Made by a program: the position numbers and the translations under genes | Shown here: in pieces, positions 6,291 through 13,081 of the stretch | How positions within the stretch are numbered: the first letter of the stretch is position 1 | Layout: each line of letters starts with the position of its first letter | Notes under the pieces: model-generated | What the model was told of the DNA's origin: nothing | Seen by the model: only the letters and a program-made list of their open reading frames with translations | Database searches by the model: none | From: Alphaproteobacteria bacterium | GTDB lineage: Bacteria > Pseudomonadota > Alphaproteobacteria > Reyranellales > Reyranellaceae | Assembly (NCBI GenBank): GCA_013290035.1 | Contig: JABCYT010000024.1 | Coordinates: 1 to 14,091 of the forward strand | DNA length: 14,091 nucleotides | Direction: 5' to 3'

Positions 6291-8459
6291 ATGACGCTGT
6301 TAGCCGGATTTAAGGTGGTTCAGATCGGCGGGGGCTCGGCTGCCGCGGTTTGCGGTCGACTGCTGGCCGACGTCGGTGCGCAAGTGACCTGCATTGATCC
6401 TGGCGCCGGCACGATGCTGTTGGACTATCTGAACCGCGGCAAAGCCGCTGCCGCGGAGGCAACGGAACGACTCGCGGGCTTGGCGGCCGCTTATTTGATT
6501 GTGCGCGAGGGACAGCCCAAAGACTGGCAGGCGAGTCCGTACGACTTGACCGAGCTACGGCGAATCAATGCGTCGGCGATTGTCGTCACGATCTCTCCCT
6601 ATGGCGAGACAGGTCCTCGGGCAAACGCTCCGGCCACCGACCTGACCCTCTTCTTTGCCAGCGGCATTTCGCGCCAGCTGACCGGGCAAGTGGACGATCT
6701 GTCGGAGGCGCCGATACGTCCCGTGGGTGAGCAATCGGCGTTCATCGGCGGATTGGCTGCCGCTTGTGCTGGCATGCATGCGTCGCAGGGCAATCAGTCC
6801 GGGGCGTCCATCGATGTCTCGATCCACGAAGCCTTGGCGACGCTCTCCATGACCGAACTCGCACGCGCGGGCTTGGGCCACAAGAGCTGGGAACGCAAGC
6901 GCTTGAGCGACGGCAATGGCGCAACGGTCACGATCCTGCCGGCGAGCGACGGTTACGCCGCGATTTCCCCGCGGGAAGAAAAACAGTGGACATCGTGGCT
7001 GGAGGCGATGGGAGCACCCGCCTGGGGCGCCGACCCGCGCTTTGTTTCCAAGGCCGATCGGGTGAAGAACTGGGATGCCTTGCATGCACTGATGTCGCAA
7101 TGGAGCAGGCAACGCGACAAGCAATCGATCGCCGACACAGCACAGCGTAACCATGTACCGAGCTTTCCATTGTGCGAAGTCTCGGAGCATCTGGACACGC
7201 CACAGATGCGGCATCGCCGTTATTACGTGCCGCGCAAGCTTGCCGGAAAAGCCATTCAGGCGCCGAGCACGCCATTCGGACTGAGTGTCAGCGCGTCGGG
7301 CCGCAGACAGCGCTCGCCGAAGGGTCCGATGCCATTGTCCGGCATACGCGTGCTCGATTTCAGCTGGGTGATCGCTGGTCCAACGACGACGCGCTACCTT
7401 GCCGCGATGGGTGCGGAGGTCATCAAGGTCGAAGCGCCCGGCAGAGGCGACCCTGGGCGGGGATCGGAACTCCATACGGTGCTTGGGCAAGCGAAGAAGA
7501 GCATCGTCCTCGACCTGAAGACGCCGCAAGCTGTCGAGGTTGCGCGGGCGCTTGCCGCAAAGTCCGACATCCTGATCGAGAATTACGCCACCGGCGTCAT
7601 GGACCGGCTCGGTCTGGGCGCAGAGGCGCTGAAGACGGTGAACCCGGATCTCATCTATATCTCCGCATCGGGGATGGGCAGAAAGGGGCCGGACTCGCAG
7701 GCGGTAGCCTATGGGACGCTGCTGCAGTGCTACGCCGGATTTGCCGGGTTGAATCGTCATCCCGAGGCCGCGCCACGCATCGGTTTGGCGTGGCTCGATC
7801 CCATGTGTGCCCTGATGCTTGCTTTTGTCGCGGCCGCCGCGCTCTGGCATCGGCAGCACAAAGGGGGCGTGGCGCGCATCGATTTCTCGATGATCGAGGC
7901 GATGCTATGGACCATGGCCGAGCCGCTGGTCGCGACCCAGCTCGGCACTCCAGCGAAGCCGATGGGCAATGCGTCAACGCGTTATGCACCACACGGCGTA
8001 TGGCGCTGTGCGGGCGACGATGACTGGATCAGCGTCGTTGCGCGCACGGACGCAGAATGGCGCGCGCTGTGCAATCTCGTGCCGGGATTGTCGGAGATGG
8101 CCGCGCTTGATCTCGGTCGGCGCATCGACGCACGGCGCGCAATCGATGCAGCCCTGACCGCCTGGGCCGGTACCCGGTCGGCTTCCACTGCAGCCGACTC
8201 CCTGCTGAATGCCGGCATTCCCGCGGCGGCCCTCGCGCGCTACGGCGATTTGGTGAAAAGCCCGCATCTTGCCGCCCGCAAATTCTGGAATAGGGACGGT
8301 GCAGGCGTGTTACCGGGATTGCCCTGGCGCGCAAGTTTCAGCCGCACGATAGGCCCCGCGCCGGAATTGGGCGCGGACTCCGATCATGTGCTCGCCGACG
8401 TCCTTGGGCTATCGCAGGAACGCATCGTCGAATTGCGGACAAGCGGAGCGCTCGGCTAA
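6291..8459 (+). CDS. Tandem-domain class III CoA-transferase (CaiB/BaiF family)
   Basis: This 722-residue protein holds two CaiB/BaiF-type domains in one chain. Domain 1 spans roughly residues 1-345 (LAGFKVVQIGGGSAAAVCGR, ending after IDVSIHEAL and a long linker). Domain 2 starts near 347 (MPLSGIRVLDFSWVIAGP, then GAEVIKVEAPGRGDPGR). Such enzymes move CoA between carboxylic acids through an aspartyl-CoA thioester. The expected Asp is present in domain 2 (D503 in GLAWLDPMCA), but the equivalent place in domain 1 reads PVGEQSAF with no Asp (E147). Domain 1 is therefore probably structural, as in the two-domain DMSP enzyme DddD. I start at ATG 6291, with GAGGA (6278-6282) 8 nt upstream; an in-frame ATG at 6267 is less likely. 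Third-position A/T is somewhat more common than in hyuAB. Substrate unknown. Confidence 0.9.
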   Translation: MTLLAGFKVVQIGGGSAAAVCGRLLADVGAQVTCIDPGAGTMLLDYLNRGKAAAAEATERLAGLAAAYLIVREGQPKDWQASPYDLTELRRINASAIVVTISPYGETGPRANAPATDLTLFFASGISRQLTGQVDDLSEAPIRPVGEQSAFIGGLAAACAGMHASQGNQSGASIDVSIHEALATLSMTELARAGLGHKSWERKRLSDGNGATVTILPASDGYAAISPREEKQWTSWLEAMGAPAWGADPRFVSKADRVKNWDALHALMSQWSRQRDKQSIADTAQRNHVPSFPLCEVSEHLDTPQMRHRRYYVPRKLAGKAIQAPSTPFGLSVSASGRRQRSPKGPMPLSGIRVLDFSWVIAGPTTTRYLAAMGAEVIKVEAPGRGDPGRGSELHTVLGQAKKSIVLDLKTPQAVEVARALAAKSDILIENYATGVMDRLGLGAEALKTVNPDLIYISASGMGRKGPDSQAVAYGTLLQCYAGFAGLNRHPEAAPRIGLAWLDPMCALMLAFVAAAALWHRQHKGGVARIDFSMIEAMLWTMAEPLVATQLGTPAKPMGNASTRYAPHGVWRCAGDDDWISVVARTDAEWRALCNLVPGLSEMAALDLGRRIDARRAIDAALTAWAGTRSASTAADSLLNAGIPAAALARYGDLVKSPHLAARKFWNRDGAGVLPGLPWRASFSRTIGPAPELGADSDHVLADVLGLSQERIVELRTSGALG

Positions 8460-8462
8460 TCA

Positions 8463-8543
8463 TGCCGGACCGCGGACCTCCAGGTCCGCTCATGTCATTC
8501 GTATCGACGTGAAGATGCGGGCCTGGAGGCCCGCGGTCCGGCA
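8463..8543. repeat. Inverted repeat with hairpin-forming arms between convergent genes
   Basis: Two 27-bp arms (8463-8489 and 8517-8543) are reverse complements with only two mismatches, separated by 27 bp. Each arm contains its own perfect hairpin: GCGGACCT-CC-AGGTCCGC (8472-8489) and GCGGGCCT-GG-AGGCCCGC (8517-8534). The two mismatches between arms are compensatory within each arm's hairpin (A/T in one, G/C in the other). The element fills the gap between the convergent CoA-transferase and crotonase genes, starting 4 bp after one stop and ending 23 bp before the other. It could work as a bidirectional transcription stop, although it lacks a T-run, or be a REP/MITE-like dispersed repeat. Confidence 0.8.
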
Positions 8544-8566
8544 AGACTTATGACCCCGCCGTCCGC

Positions 8567-9484
8567 TCAAAATTCTCCGCTGCGATACGCCTCGTCGAGC
8601 CGCTTTGCATCCTCTTCCGAGAGATCCGGCCAGGCATCGCCACGCTTGCGCAGCTTGCCGTCGAATCTCGGCTTGCGCTTCTCGTTGAACGCCTGCCGAC
8701 CTTCCTCACCGTCAGTCGTGGCCTGAATAAGCAGTGAATTGATCAGGTTTTGCACGTGCCACGCCTGGTCGGTCGGCAAATCGCCGAAGCGCACCAGAAA
8801 CTCCTTCATCATCCGCACCGCAATCGGCGGCAGCGTGCAGATATGGCGGGCGATCTTCTCGGCCCGTGCCAGCAATTGCCCGTGCGGGACGACTTCGTTG
8901 ATGAGGCCGATTCGCAATGCCTCCCGCGCATCGAACGGTTCGTCCGTCAGCAATATCTTCATGGCATCGATATAGCGCAGCTGCTTGGCGAGCAGGCTGG
9001 CGCCGGGGCCATGGCCCAGCCAGCCTTGGCTTAGGAGCGCGAATTTGAAGCGCGCGTGCTCGGCGCTCGCGATCCGAATGTCGGTCGATGACAGCAGAAT
9101 GTAGAGGCCGGCACCCGCCGCCCAGCCGTTTACCGCGGCGATCACCGGCTTCCACACCCGTGGATAGTGATCGCCCATGCGCCCGTCGACGCCGGTCTTC
9201 TGGCCGTGCGCCGTTCCTGCCAGCGGCCAGAAGATGCGCTGAGTGCGGAGATACTCGCGCTCCTCCTCCGTTATGTTCTCGCGCGGCGCGAGATTATGAC
9301 CGCCGCAGAAGTGCGTATCGCCCTTGCCGGTCAGGATGGCGCAGCGGATCGCGCGATCTTCCCAGAGATCGATCCACGCCGCGGAAATCTCGTCGGACGT
9401 CTGCTTGTCGAGGATATTTGCCTTCGAGGGGTTGTTCAGCGTGATGTAGGCGACGCCGTCGCGCTTTTCATAGTCGATGGTCAA
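8567..9484 (-). CDS. Enoyl-CoA hydratase/isomerase (crotonase) family protein
   Basis: This 305-residue protein of the crotonase fold acts on acyl-CoA thioesters. The first oxyanion-hole segment is THFCGGHNL (57-65) and the second NGWAAGAGLYILLSSTDIRIAS (119-140), followed by ARFKFALLSQGWLGHGPGAS. At the two positions where enoyl-CoA hydratase carries its catalytic Glu residues, this protein appears to have Gln153 and Lys176, so simple hydration is doubtful. An insert (REYLRTQRIFWPLAGTAHGQ, about 76-95) and a charged C-terminal tail (from about 265) are also seen. The start is TTG 9484, because GGAGGA (9492-9497) lies 7 nt upstream and the protein then starts MTIDYEKRDGVAYITLNNP, matching the family. 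It converges on the CoA-transferase, which may belong to the same acyl-CoA pathway. Confidence 0.88.
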   Translation of the reverse strand: MTIDYEKRDGVAYITLNNPSKANILDKQTSDEISAAWIDLWEDRAIRCAILTGKGDTHFCGGHNLAPRENITEEEREYLRTQRIFWPLAGTAHGQKTGVDGRMGDHYPRVWKPVIAAVNGWAAGAGLYILLSSTDIRIASAEHARFKFALLSQGWLGHGPGASLLAKQLRYIDAMKILLTDEPFDAREALRIGLINEVVPHGQLLARAEKIARHICTLPPIAVRMMKEFLVRFGDLPTDQAWHVQNLINSLLIQATTDGEEGRQAFNEKRKPRFDGKLRKRGDAWPDLSEEDAKRLDEAYRSGEF

Positions 9485-9597
9485 GCGTTCATCCTCCACA
9501 AGGGAAAAGTGGCAGAGCGCGCACACTAGGCTTCCAACGAGCCAAACTACTCCTGAGGTAATCGACCGTTTCGCGTTGCCAACATAGGTTCGGCGAC

Positions 9598-9705
9598 ATG
9601 GAGAGACGAGACCTATTTCGAGCAATCGTCGCAGTCGGCGTCGCATCGTCGCCGGCGCTATCCGGGGCCGTCAACGCCGAGCCCCAGTCACAAAGGAGAA
9701 TCGCG
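9598..9705 (+). other. Signal-peptide-like in-frame leader upstream of the NTF2-like gene
   Basis: An ATG at 9598 is in frame with the NTF2-like gene and adds 36 residues: a twin-arginine start (MERRDLFR), a hydrophobic core (AIVAVGVASSPAL) and a plausible cleavage site (AVNA-EP). However, no good ribosome site precedes it, and the codons (AGA, CGA, CTA, TTT, CGA) are unlike the strongly G/C-ending ones of the gene proper. It could be a real export leader, a remnant of one, or chance. The divergent gap 9485-9597 shows no convincing promoter. Confidence 0.35.
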
Positions 9706-10077
9706 ATGAGCAACTTCAACGAAATCGTGGTGCGTTACCTGGCGGCGTGGAACGAGACGGAGGCCAAGCGACGTCGCGAGCTGGTGGCGAAGGCGTGGAC
9801 CGACGACGGCACCTACGTCGACGCGGCGAGGGAGGGCCACGGCCACGACAGCCTCGACGCCATGATCGCGACGGCCCAGGGGCACTTCCCCGGCTACCGG
9901 CTGCGTCTGGCGAGCGGCATCGAAGCGCATCACGACCACCTCCGCTTCAGCTGGGTGGCCGGCGGCACCGCAGAAGCGCCGCTCTACATCAAGGGCACCG
10001 ACTTCGTGGCTGTCGCCGGCGATGGCCGGATCAAGTCGGTGGTCGGCTTCGTCGACGCAGCGCCCGCACGCGCCTGA
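9706..10077 (+). CDS. SnoaL/NTF2-like nuclear transport factor 2 family protein
   Basis: This 123-residue, single-domain protein of the cone-shaped alpha+beta NTF2/SnoaL fold has the typical opening MSNFNEIVVRYLAAWNETEA, then RRELVAKAWTDDGTYVD, and a closing beta-rich half (LRFSWVAGGTAEAPLYIKGTDFVAVAGDGRIKSVVGFVD). Such proteins are small-molecule isomerases, cyclases or binding proteins; no specific activity can be read from the sequence. ATG 9706 is chosen because AAGGAG (9693-9698) lies 7 nt upstream and the length matches relatives. An in-frame ATG at 9598 would add a signal-peptide-like leader. The alpha/beta hydrolase follows 13 bp after the stop, so they are likely co-transcribed and may act on the same compound (inference). 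Confidence 0.85.
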   Translation: MSNFNEIVVRYLAAWNETEAKRRRELVAKAWTDDGTYVDAAREGHGHDSLDAMIATAQGHFPGYRLRLASGIEAHHDHLRFSWVAGGTAEAPLYIKGTDFVAVAGDGRIKSVVGFVDAAPARA

Positions 10078-10090
10078 TACGGGGGTCGCC

Positions 10091-10993
10091 ATGGACAGGA
10101 GAAGTGCTTCGACGTCGCTCGCCGCCGCGGCCGTCACCGCCCTTGTCGCCGCCGGCGGCCGCTCGGCCGGCGCCCGGATTCCGGAGGCCAAGCAAATGGC
10201 AAGCGGACCACGGCCATCCTTTGTCGAGACTGACGACGGTGCGAGCCTGTTCTACGTCGATTGGGGCGCCGGCAAGCCCGTGCTCTTCACCCATGCCTGG
10301 GGCCTCAATGCGGACATCTGGGAGTACCAGCTCACCGAACTCGCCGACCAGGGCCTGCGCTGCATCGCCTATGACCGACGGGGCCATGGACGGTCCACTG
10401 ATCCGGGGCGCGGCTATGACTTCGACCGCTTGGCCGACGATCTGGCGGCGCTCATCAACCAGCTCGATCTCAACGACGTCACACTCGTCGGCTTCTCGAT
10501 GGGCAACGGCGAAGCGGTCCGATACCTTCAGCGACATGGCAGCGCCCGGATCGCGCGGCTCCTGATGGTGAGCACGATCCGGCCTCAGTCAGACGGCAGC
10601 CTCGTGAACGGCGTGATCGCCGGCCTCAAGCAGGACCGTCCGGCGTTCTTCGCCAAAGGCGTCACGGCCTTCACCGGAGGCCACGCCGCCGTTTCGCCGG
10701 CGATGACCGAGTGGGTGATCGCGCAGTTCATGCGGGCCTCGCCGAAGGGCACCATCGAGTGCATGCGCGCGATTTCGCGCGGCGATTTCCGGGCGGACAT
10801 GCGCGCCGTCACCGTGCCGACGTTGATCGTCCACGGCGACAAGGATCAGGTCAATCCGCCGGAATCCGCGAAGAAGGCGGCCGCGCTCATACCGGGTTGC
10901 GCGCTCAAGCTGTACGAAGAGGCGCCGCACGGCCTTGTCATCACACACCGTGACCGCCTGGCACGGGAAATCCTTGCGTTCGCTCGCGGCTGA
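10091..10993 (+). CDS. Alpha/beta hydrolase, non-haem chloroperoxidase/arylesterase type, likely exported
   Basis: This 300-residue alpha/beta hydrolase has a complete-looking catalytic triad. The nucleophile is Ser136 in GFSMG, the acid is Asp252 in HGDKDQVNP, and the base is His280 in APHGLVITH. The oxyanion region is FTHAWGLNADIWEYQ, followed by YDRRGHGRS. The order and the C-terminal HRDRLAREILAFARG resemble cofactor-free haloperoxidases/arylesterases, which hydrolyse esters; the true substrate is unknown. The first 35 residues (MDRRSASTSLAAAAVTALVA, then AGGRSAGA) look like a twin-arginine-type or Sec signal. A second in-frame ATG at 10196 has GGAGG 8 nt upstream and would give a cytoplasmic 265-residue form of usual family length. 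It follows the NTF2-like gene by 13 bp. Confidence 0.9.
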   Translation: MDRRSASTSLAAAAVTALVAAGGRSAGARIPEAKQMASGPRPSFVETDDGASLFYVDWGAGKPVLFTHAWGLNADIWEYQLTELADQGLRCIAYDRRGHGRSTDPGRGYDFDRLADDLAALINQLDLNDVTLVGFSMGNGEAVRYLQRHGSARIARLLMVSTIRPQSDGSLVNGVIAGLKQDRPAFFAKGVTAFTGGHAAVSPAMTEWVIAQFMRASPKGTIECMRAISRGDFRADMRAVTVPTLIVHGDKDQVNPPESAKKAAALIPGCALKLYEEAPHGLVITHRDRLAREILAFARG

Positions 10994-11079
10994 CGCGGCG
11001 CAAAAAGCGGCAGACCGCTCGCCAACGCCGCCGAAGACTGCCGCCGGCTCACGTAGTATCGTCGAGGCGCCATCTCAAG

Positions 11080-11106
11080 CTCCTCTCCCCGCCAGGAGGA
11101 GAGGAG
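11080..11106. repeat. Inverted repeat upstream of the DUF2255 gene
   Basis: CTCCTCTCC (11080-11088) and GGAGAGGAG (11098-11106) are exact reverse complements around a 9-nt loop. The hairpin lies in the 138-bp gap after the hydrolase and ends 25 bp before the DUF2255 ATG. It has no T-run, so it is at most a weak terminator for the hydrolase transcript. The right side contains AGGAGGAG (11094-11101), a strong ribosome-site look-alike that is too far from any start to serve the downstream gene. Confidence 0.5.
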
Positions 11107-11131
11107 CGCGACGTCTACGGGAGACCAGCCC

Positions 11132-11494
11132 ATGGCGAAGTTCGAGGCGGACACGCTCAGCGACTTGCGTGATCGGAAGGAGGTCAGGATCCGGACCGAG
11201 AAGCACCCCGACAGCGCGGTCGTGATCTGGCTGGTGGTGACGGACGACGAAGTCTTCGTGCGCTCGTTCCGCGGCACAAAGGGACGCTGGTACCGCGACC
11301 TTGCGACCGGCGGCCCGGCGACTTTGGAGTTTGCCGGCCGCAGGCTCGGGGTGCAGGCGATCCCGGCGAACAGTCCCGCCGCGATCGACCGGGCCAGCCG
11401 TGCGTATCTCGGCAAGTACCGGTCGAGCTCTTATGCCCAGGCGATGGTGCAGCCCGACGTGTTGCCGACGACGCTGCGCCTCGAACCGCGCTGA
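11132..11494 (+). CDS. DUF2255 family protein (split-barrel-like)
   Basis: This 120-residue soluble protein shows the DUF2255 pattern: an N-terminal LSDLRDRKEVRIRTEK, a hydrophobic strand AVVIWLVVTDDEVFVRS (about 29-45), and RSFRGTKGRWYRD (44-56). The family is thought to resemble the FMN-binding pyridoxamine-phosphate-oxidase-like split barrel, but no enzymatic role is known. GGGAGA (about 11119-11124) precedes ATG 11132 by 7 nt. It has its own 138-bp upstream gap containing a hairpin, so it may be transcribed apart from the hydrolase. Nothing in the sequence indicates truncation. Confidence 0.8.
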   Translation: MAKFEADTLSDLRDRKEVRIRTEKHPDSAVVIWLVVTDDEVFVRSFRGTKGRWYRDLATGGPATLEFAGRRLGVQAIPANSPAAIDRASRAYLGKYRSSSYAQAMVQPDVLPTTLRLEPR

Positions 11495-11585
11495 CCAGAC
11501 GCACCCCTGGCCCCCCGCCATGGTGCGCACTTAAATAATTTTATTGCGCATGAGCGCCGTCCGAATGCTTTTAGTAGTTTTAATA

Positions 11586-11601
11586 AAGTCAATATTGACT
11601 T
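11586..11601. promoter_or_regulatory. 16-bp perfect palindrome in AT-rich island, candidate operator
   Basis: AAGTCAATATTGACTT is a perfect palindrome. It carries a TTGACT hexamer on each strand, so it might double as a -35 element. On the plus strand a 17-bp spacer leads to GATCAT (11618-11623), a 4-of-6 match to TATAAT. No recognisable gene starts nearby in either direction, and no regulator is named by the motif. Function is inferred only from symmetry and composition. Confidence 0.4.
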
Positions 11602-11671
11602 ACACTAAAGATCGGTCGATCATCGTGAGATGCAGCGCGAGATCCACATAACGGGCAACCGCAGAGGTCAT

Positions 11672-11689
11672 ACTGCGCCAACTGCGCCA
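11672..11689. repeat. Tandem 9-bp repeat, two copies
   Basis: ACTGCGCCA occurs twice head to tail and runs into a third, degenerate ACCCCCGCC. The unit length of 9 bp keeps all reading frames. Confidence 0.6.
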
Positions 11690-11747
11690 ACCCCCGCCGC
11701 ATCTCGACCTGCGATGCGAGGTCCCGGCTCGGGCGACAAAACAGCAG

Positions 11748-11774
11748 GGGCGGAAAGGGCGGAAAGGTCGGAAA
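11748..11774. repeat. Tandem 9-bp repeat, three copies
   Basis: GGGCGGAAA is present at 11748-11756 and 11757-11765, followed by a one-mismatch copy GGTCGGAAA at 11766-11774. It lies 58 bp from the other 9-bp tandem array in the same gene-free stretch. Confidence 0.65.
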
Positions 11775-11827
11775 CCCCCGCCGCATCGCCCGTGCCGCTG
11801 CCGCCTGCAGTGACTGCACGGGCGACT

Positions 11828-12820
11828 TCAGACCGCCAGCATCACCTTGCCGACATGGTCGGCGCGCTCGAGCTCGGCATGCGCGCCGGCGGCGTCCTTG
11901 AGCGGGAAGGTTTTGTAGATGATGGGCTTGATCTTGCCCGTCTCGAGCAATGGCCAGACCTTTTCCTTCAGACCGTGCGCCATGCGGCCCTTATTCGCCA
12001 CGCTTTGTGGCCTAAGCGTCGAACCGGTCAGCGTCAGTCGATTCACCATGATGAGAGCGGCATTGATCGTTGCGGTGGCACCCTGCTGGACGGCGATGAC
12101 GACGCACCGCCCGTCCTGCTTCAGGAGCTGCAGGTTCCTGGGCAGATAGTCGCCAGCCACCATGTCGAGCACGACATCGACGCCGCCCGAGAGCTTCTTC
12201 ACCTCGGCCGCCCAGTCGTTGTCCTTGTAGAGGATGGCATGGTCGGCGCCGAGGGCGCGCACCGCCTCGGCCTTTTGGGCGTTGCGCACGGTGGTGAACA
12301 CCGTGGCCCCGAACGCCTTGGCAAGCTGGATCGCCGTCGTGCCGATGCCGCTCGCGCCGCCATGGATCAGCGCGCTCTCGCCCGCCTCGAGCGCGCCGCG
12401 CTCGAACAGATTGTGCCAGACGGTGAAGTAATTCTCCGGCAGCGCCGCGGCGCGCAGCATGTCGAACCCTTTCGGGACAGGCAGGCATTGCGGCGCCGGC
12501 GCAGTGCAGTATTCGGCGTAGGAGCCGCCCGGGGTGAGGGCACAGAGCGCATCGCCTACCTGCCATCCCGAGACGCCGGCGCCGAGGCCCGCCACGGTGC
12601 CCGCGGCCTCGAGGCCCGGCAGGTCCGATGCGCCCGGCGGCGGCGGATAGAGGCCGGCGCGCTGGGCGAGGTCGGGGCGGTTGACGCCGGCAGCCGCGAC
12701 CTTGATCAGGATCTCGCCGTCCTTGGGCTGCGGCACCGGCCGCGTCGCGGGCACCAGCGCTTCGGGCCCGCCCGGCTTCTTGATTTCGACACAGATCATC
12801 GTTGCGGGAAGAGCGCTCAT
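11828..12820 (-). CDS. NAD(P)H quinone oxidoreductase, PIG3 family
   Basis: This 330-residue enzyme belongs to the zinc-free quinone oxidoreductase branch of the medium-chain dehydrogenase family and probably reduces quinones with NADPH. The N-terminal GroES-like domain carries the PIG3-type signature GVNRPDLAQRAGLYPPPPGA (45-64), with DLPGLEAAG next. The Rossmann domain has the cofactor motif HGGASGIGTTAIQLAKAFGA (153-172), in place of the zinc-enzyme GxGxxG pattern. Zinc ligands are absent as expected, and the end, DHVGKVMLAV, is typical. ATG 12820 has AAAGG 6 nt upstream; the next ATG (12799) has no ribosome site. It diverges from the DUF1192 gene across only 66 bp, which include a 9-bp tandem duplication (GGAGCAATG, 12833-12850). 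Confidence 0.93.
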   Translation of the reverse strand: MSALPATMICVEIKKPGGPEALVPATRPVPQPKDGEILIKVAAAGVNRPDLAQRAGLYPPPPGASDLPGLEAAGTVAGLGAGVSGWQVGDALCALTPGGSYAEYCTAPAPQCLPVPKGFDMLRAAALPENYFTVWHNLFERGALEAGESALIHGGASGIGTTAIQLAKAFGATVFTTVRNAQKAEAVRALGADHAILYKDNDWAAEVKKLSGGVDVVLDMVAGDYLPRNLQLLKQDGRCVVIAVQQGATATINAALIMVNRLTLTGSTLRPQSVANKGRMAHGLKEKVWPLLETGKIKPIIYKTFPLKDAAGAHAELERADHVGKVMLAV

Positions 12821-12886
12821 GGTCGGCCTTTCGGAGCAATGGGAGCAATGGTAGGTCTCCCTTAGCCGCTTCCGTGGAGTCACGCC

Positions 12887-13075
12887 ATGGCCTTCGACCT
12901 CGACGATCTCGATCCCCGGCAGAAGAAGCCGCAACTCAAGAACCTCGATGCCATGAACATCGACGACCTCAAGGAGTACATCGCTGTCCTGAAGGCCGAG
13001 ATCGTCCGCGTCGAGGACAAGCTCAAGGCCAAGCAGAGCCACGCCTCGGCGGCCGCCTCGTTCTTCAAGAAGTGA
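12887..13075 (+). CDS. DUF1192 family small protein
   Basis: This 62-residue acidic-to-basic protein matches DUF1192: an N-terminal FDLDDLDPRQKKP, a central LKNLDAMNIDDLKEYIAVLK, and a short coiled-coil-like helix AEIVRVEDKLKAKQSHASAAASFFKK. The family is small, alphaproteobacterial and uncharacterised. TGGAG lies 7 nt before ATG 12887. The bdhA remnant starts 6 bp after its stop and metY follows, so the three are likely one transcript. Its place next to a PIG3-type oxidoreductase is probably ancestral gene order, though no function follows from that. Confidence 0.85.
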   Translation: MAFDLDDLDPRQKKPQLKNLDAMNIDDLKEYIAVLKAEIVRVEDKLKAKQSHASAAASFFKK

Positions 13076-13081
13076 GTCTCG

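Larger units (their letters stand above)
11495..11827. other. Gene-free 333-bp stretch with AT-rich island and tandem 9-mers
   Basis: I find no credible gene here. The left part (about 11530-11610) is markedly AT-rich against a GC-rich background, with runs such as TTAAATAATTTTATT and a 16-bp palindrome (listed separately). The right part holds short tandem duplications (listed separately) and a 15-bp direct repeat, AACCCCCGCCGCATC, at 11689-11703 and 11773-11787. A small inverted repeat, TGCAGT-G-ACTGCA (11806-11818), lies just after the quinone oxidoreductase stop and could help end that transcript. The composition change suggests a regulatory region or the scar of a lost mobile element. 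Open frames crossing it on either strand lack ribosome sites and known motifs. Confidence 0.6.

Noticed and set aside
6555..7859. A 434-residue minus-strand open frame antisense to the CoA-transferase
   Set aside because: It is a shadow of the sense codons; the sense gene has clear CaiB-type motifs throughout.
12833..12850. A 9-bp tandem duplication (GGAGCAATG twice) between the oxidoreductase and DUF1192
   Set aside because: Two copies in a short divergent gap are easily chance or slippage; there is no symmetry or spacing that suggests a binding site.
11630..12865. A 411-residue plus-strand open frame antisense to the quinone oxidoreductase
   Set aside because: It lacks a ribosome site, its first 65 residues are repeat-derived Ala/Pro/Thr-rich sequence, and the rest is the mirror of the oxidoreductase.
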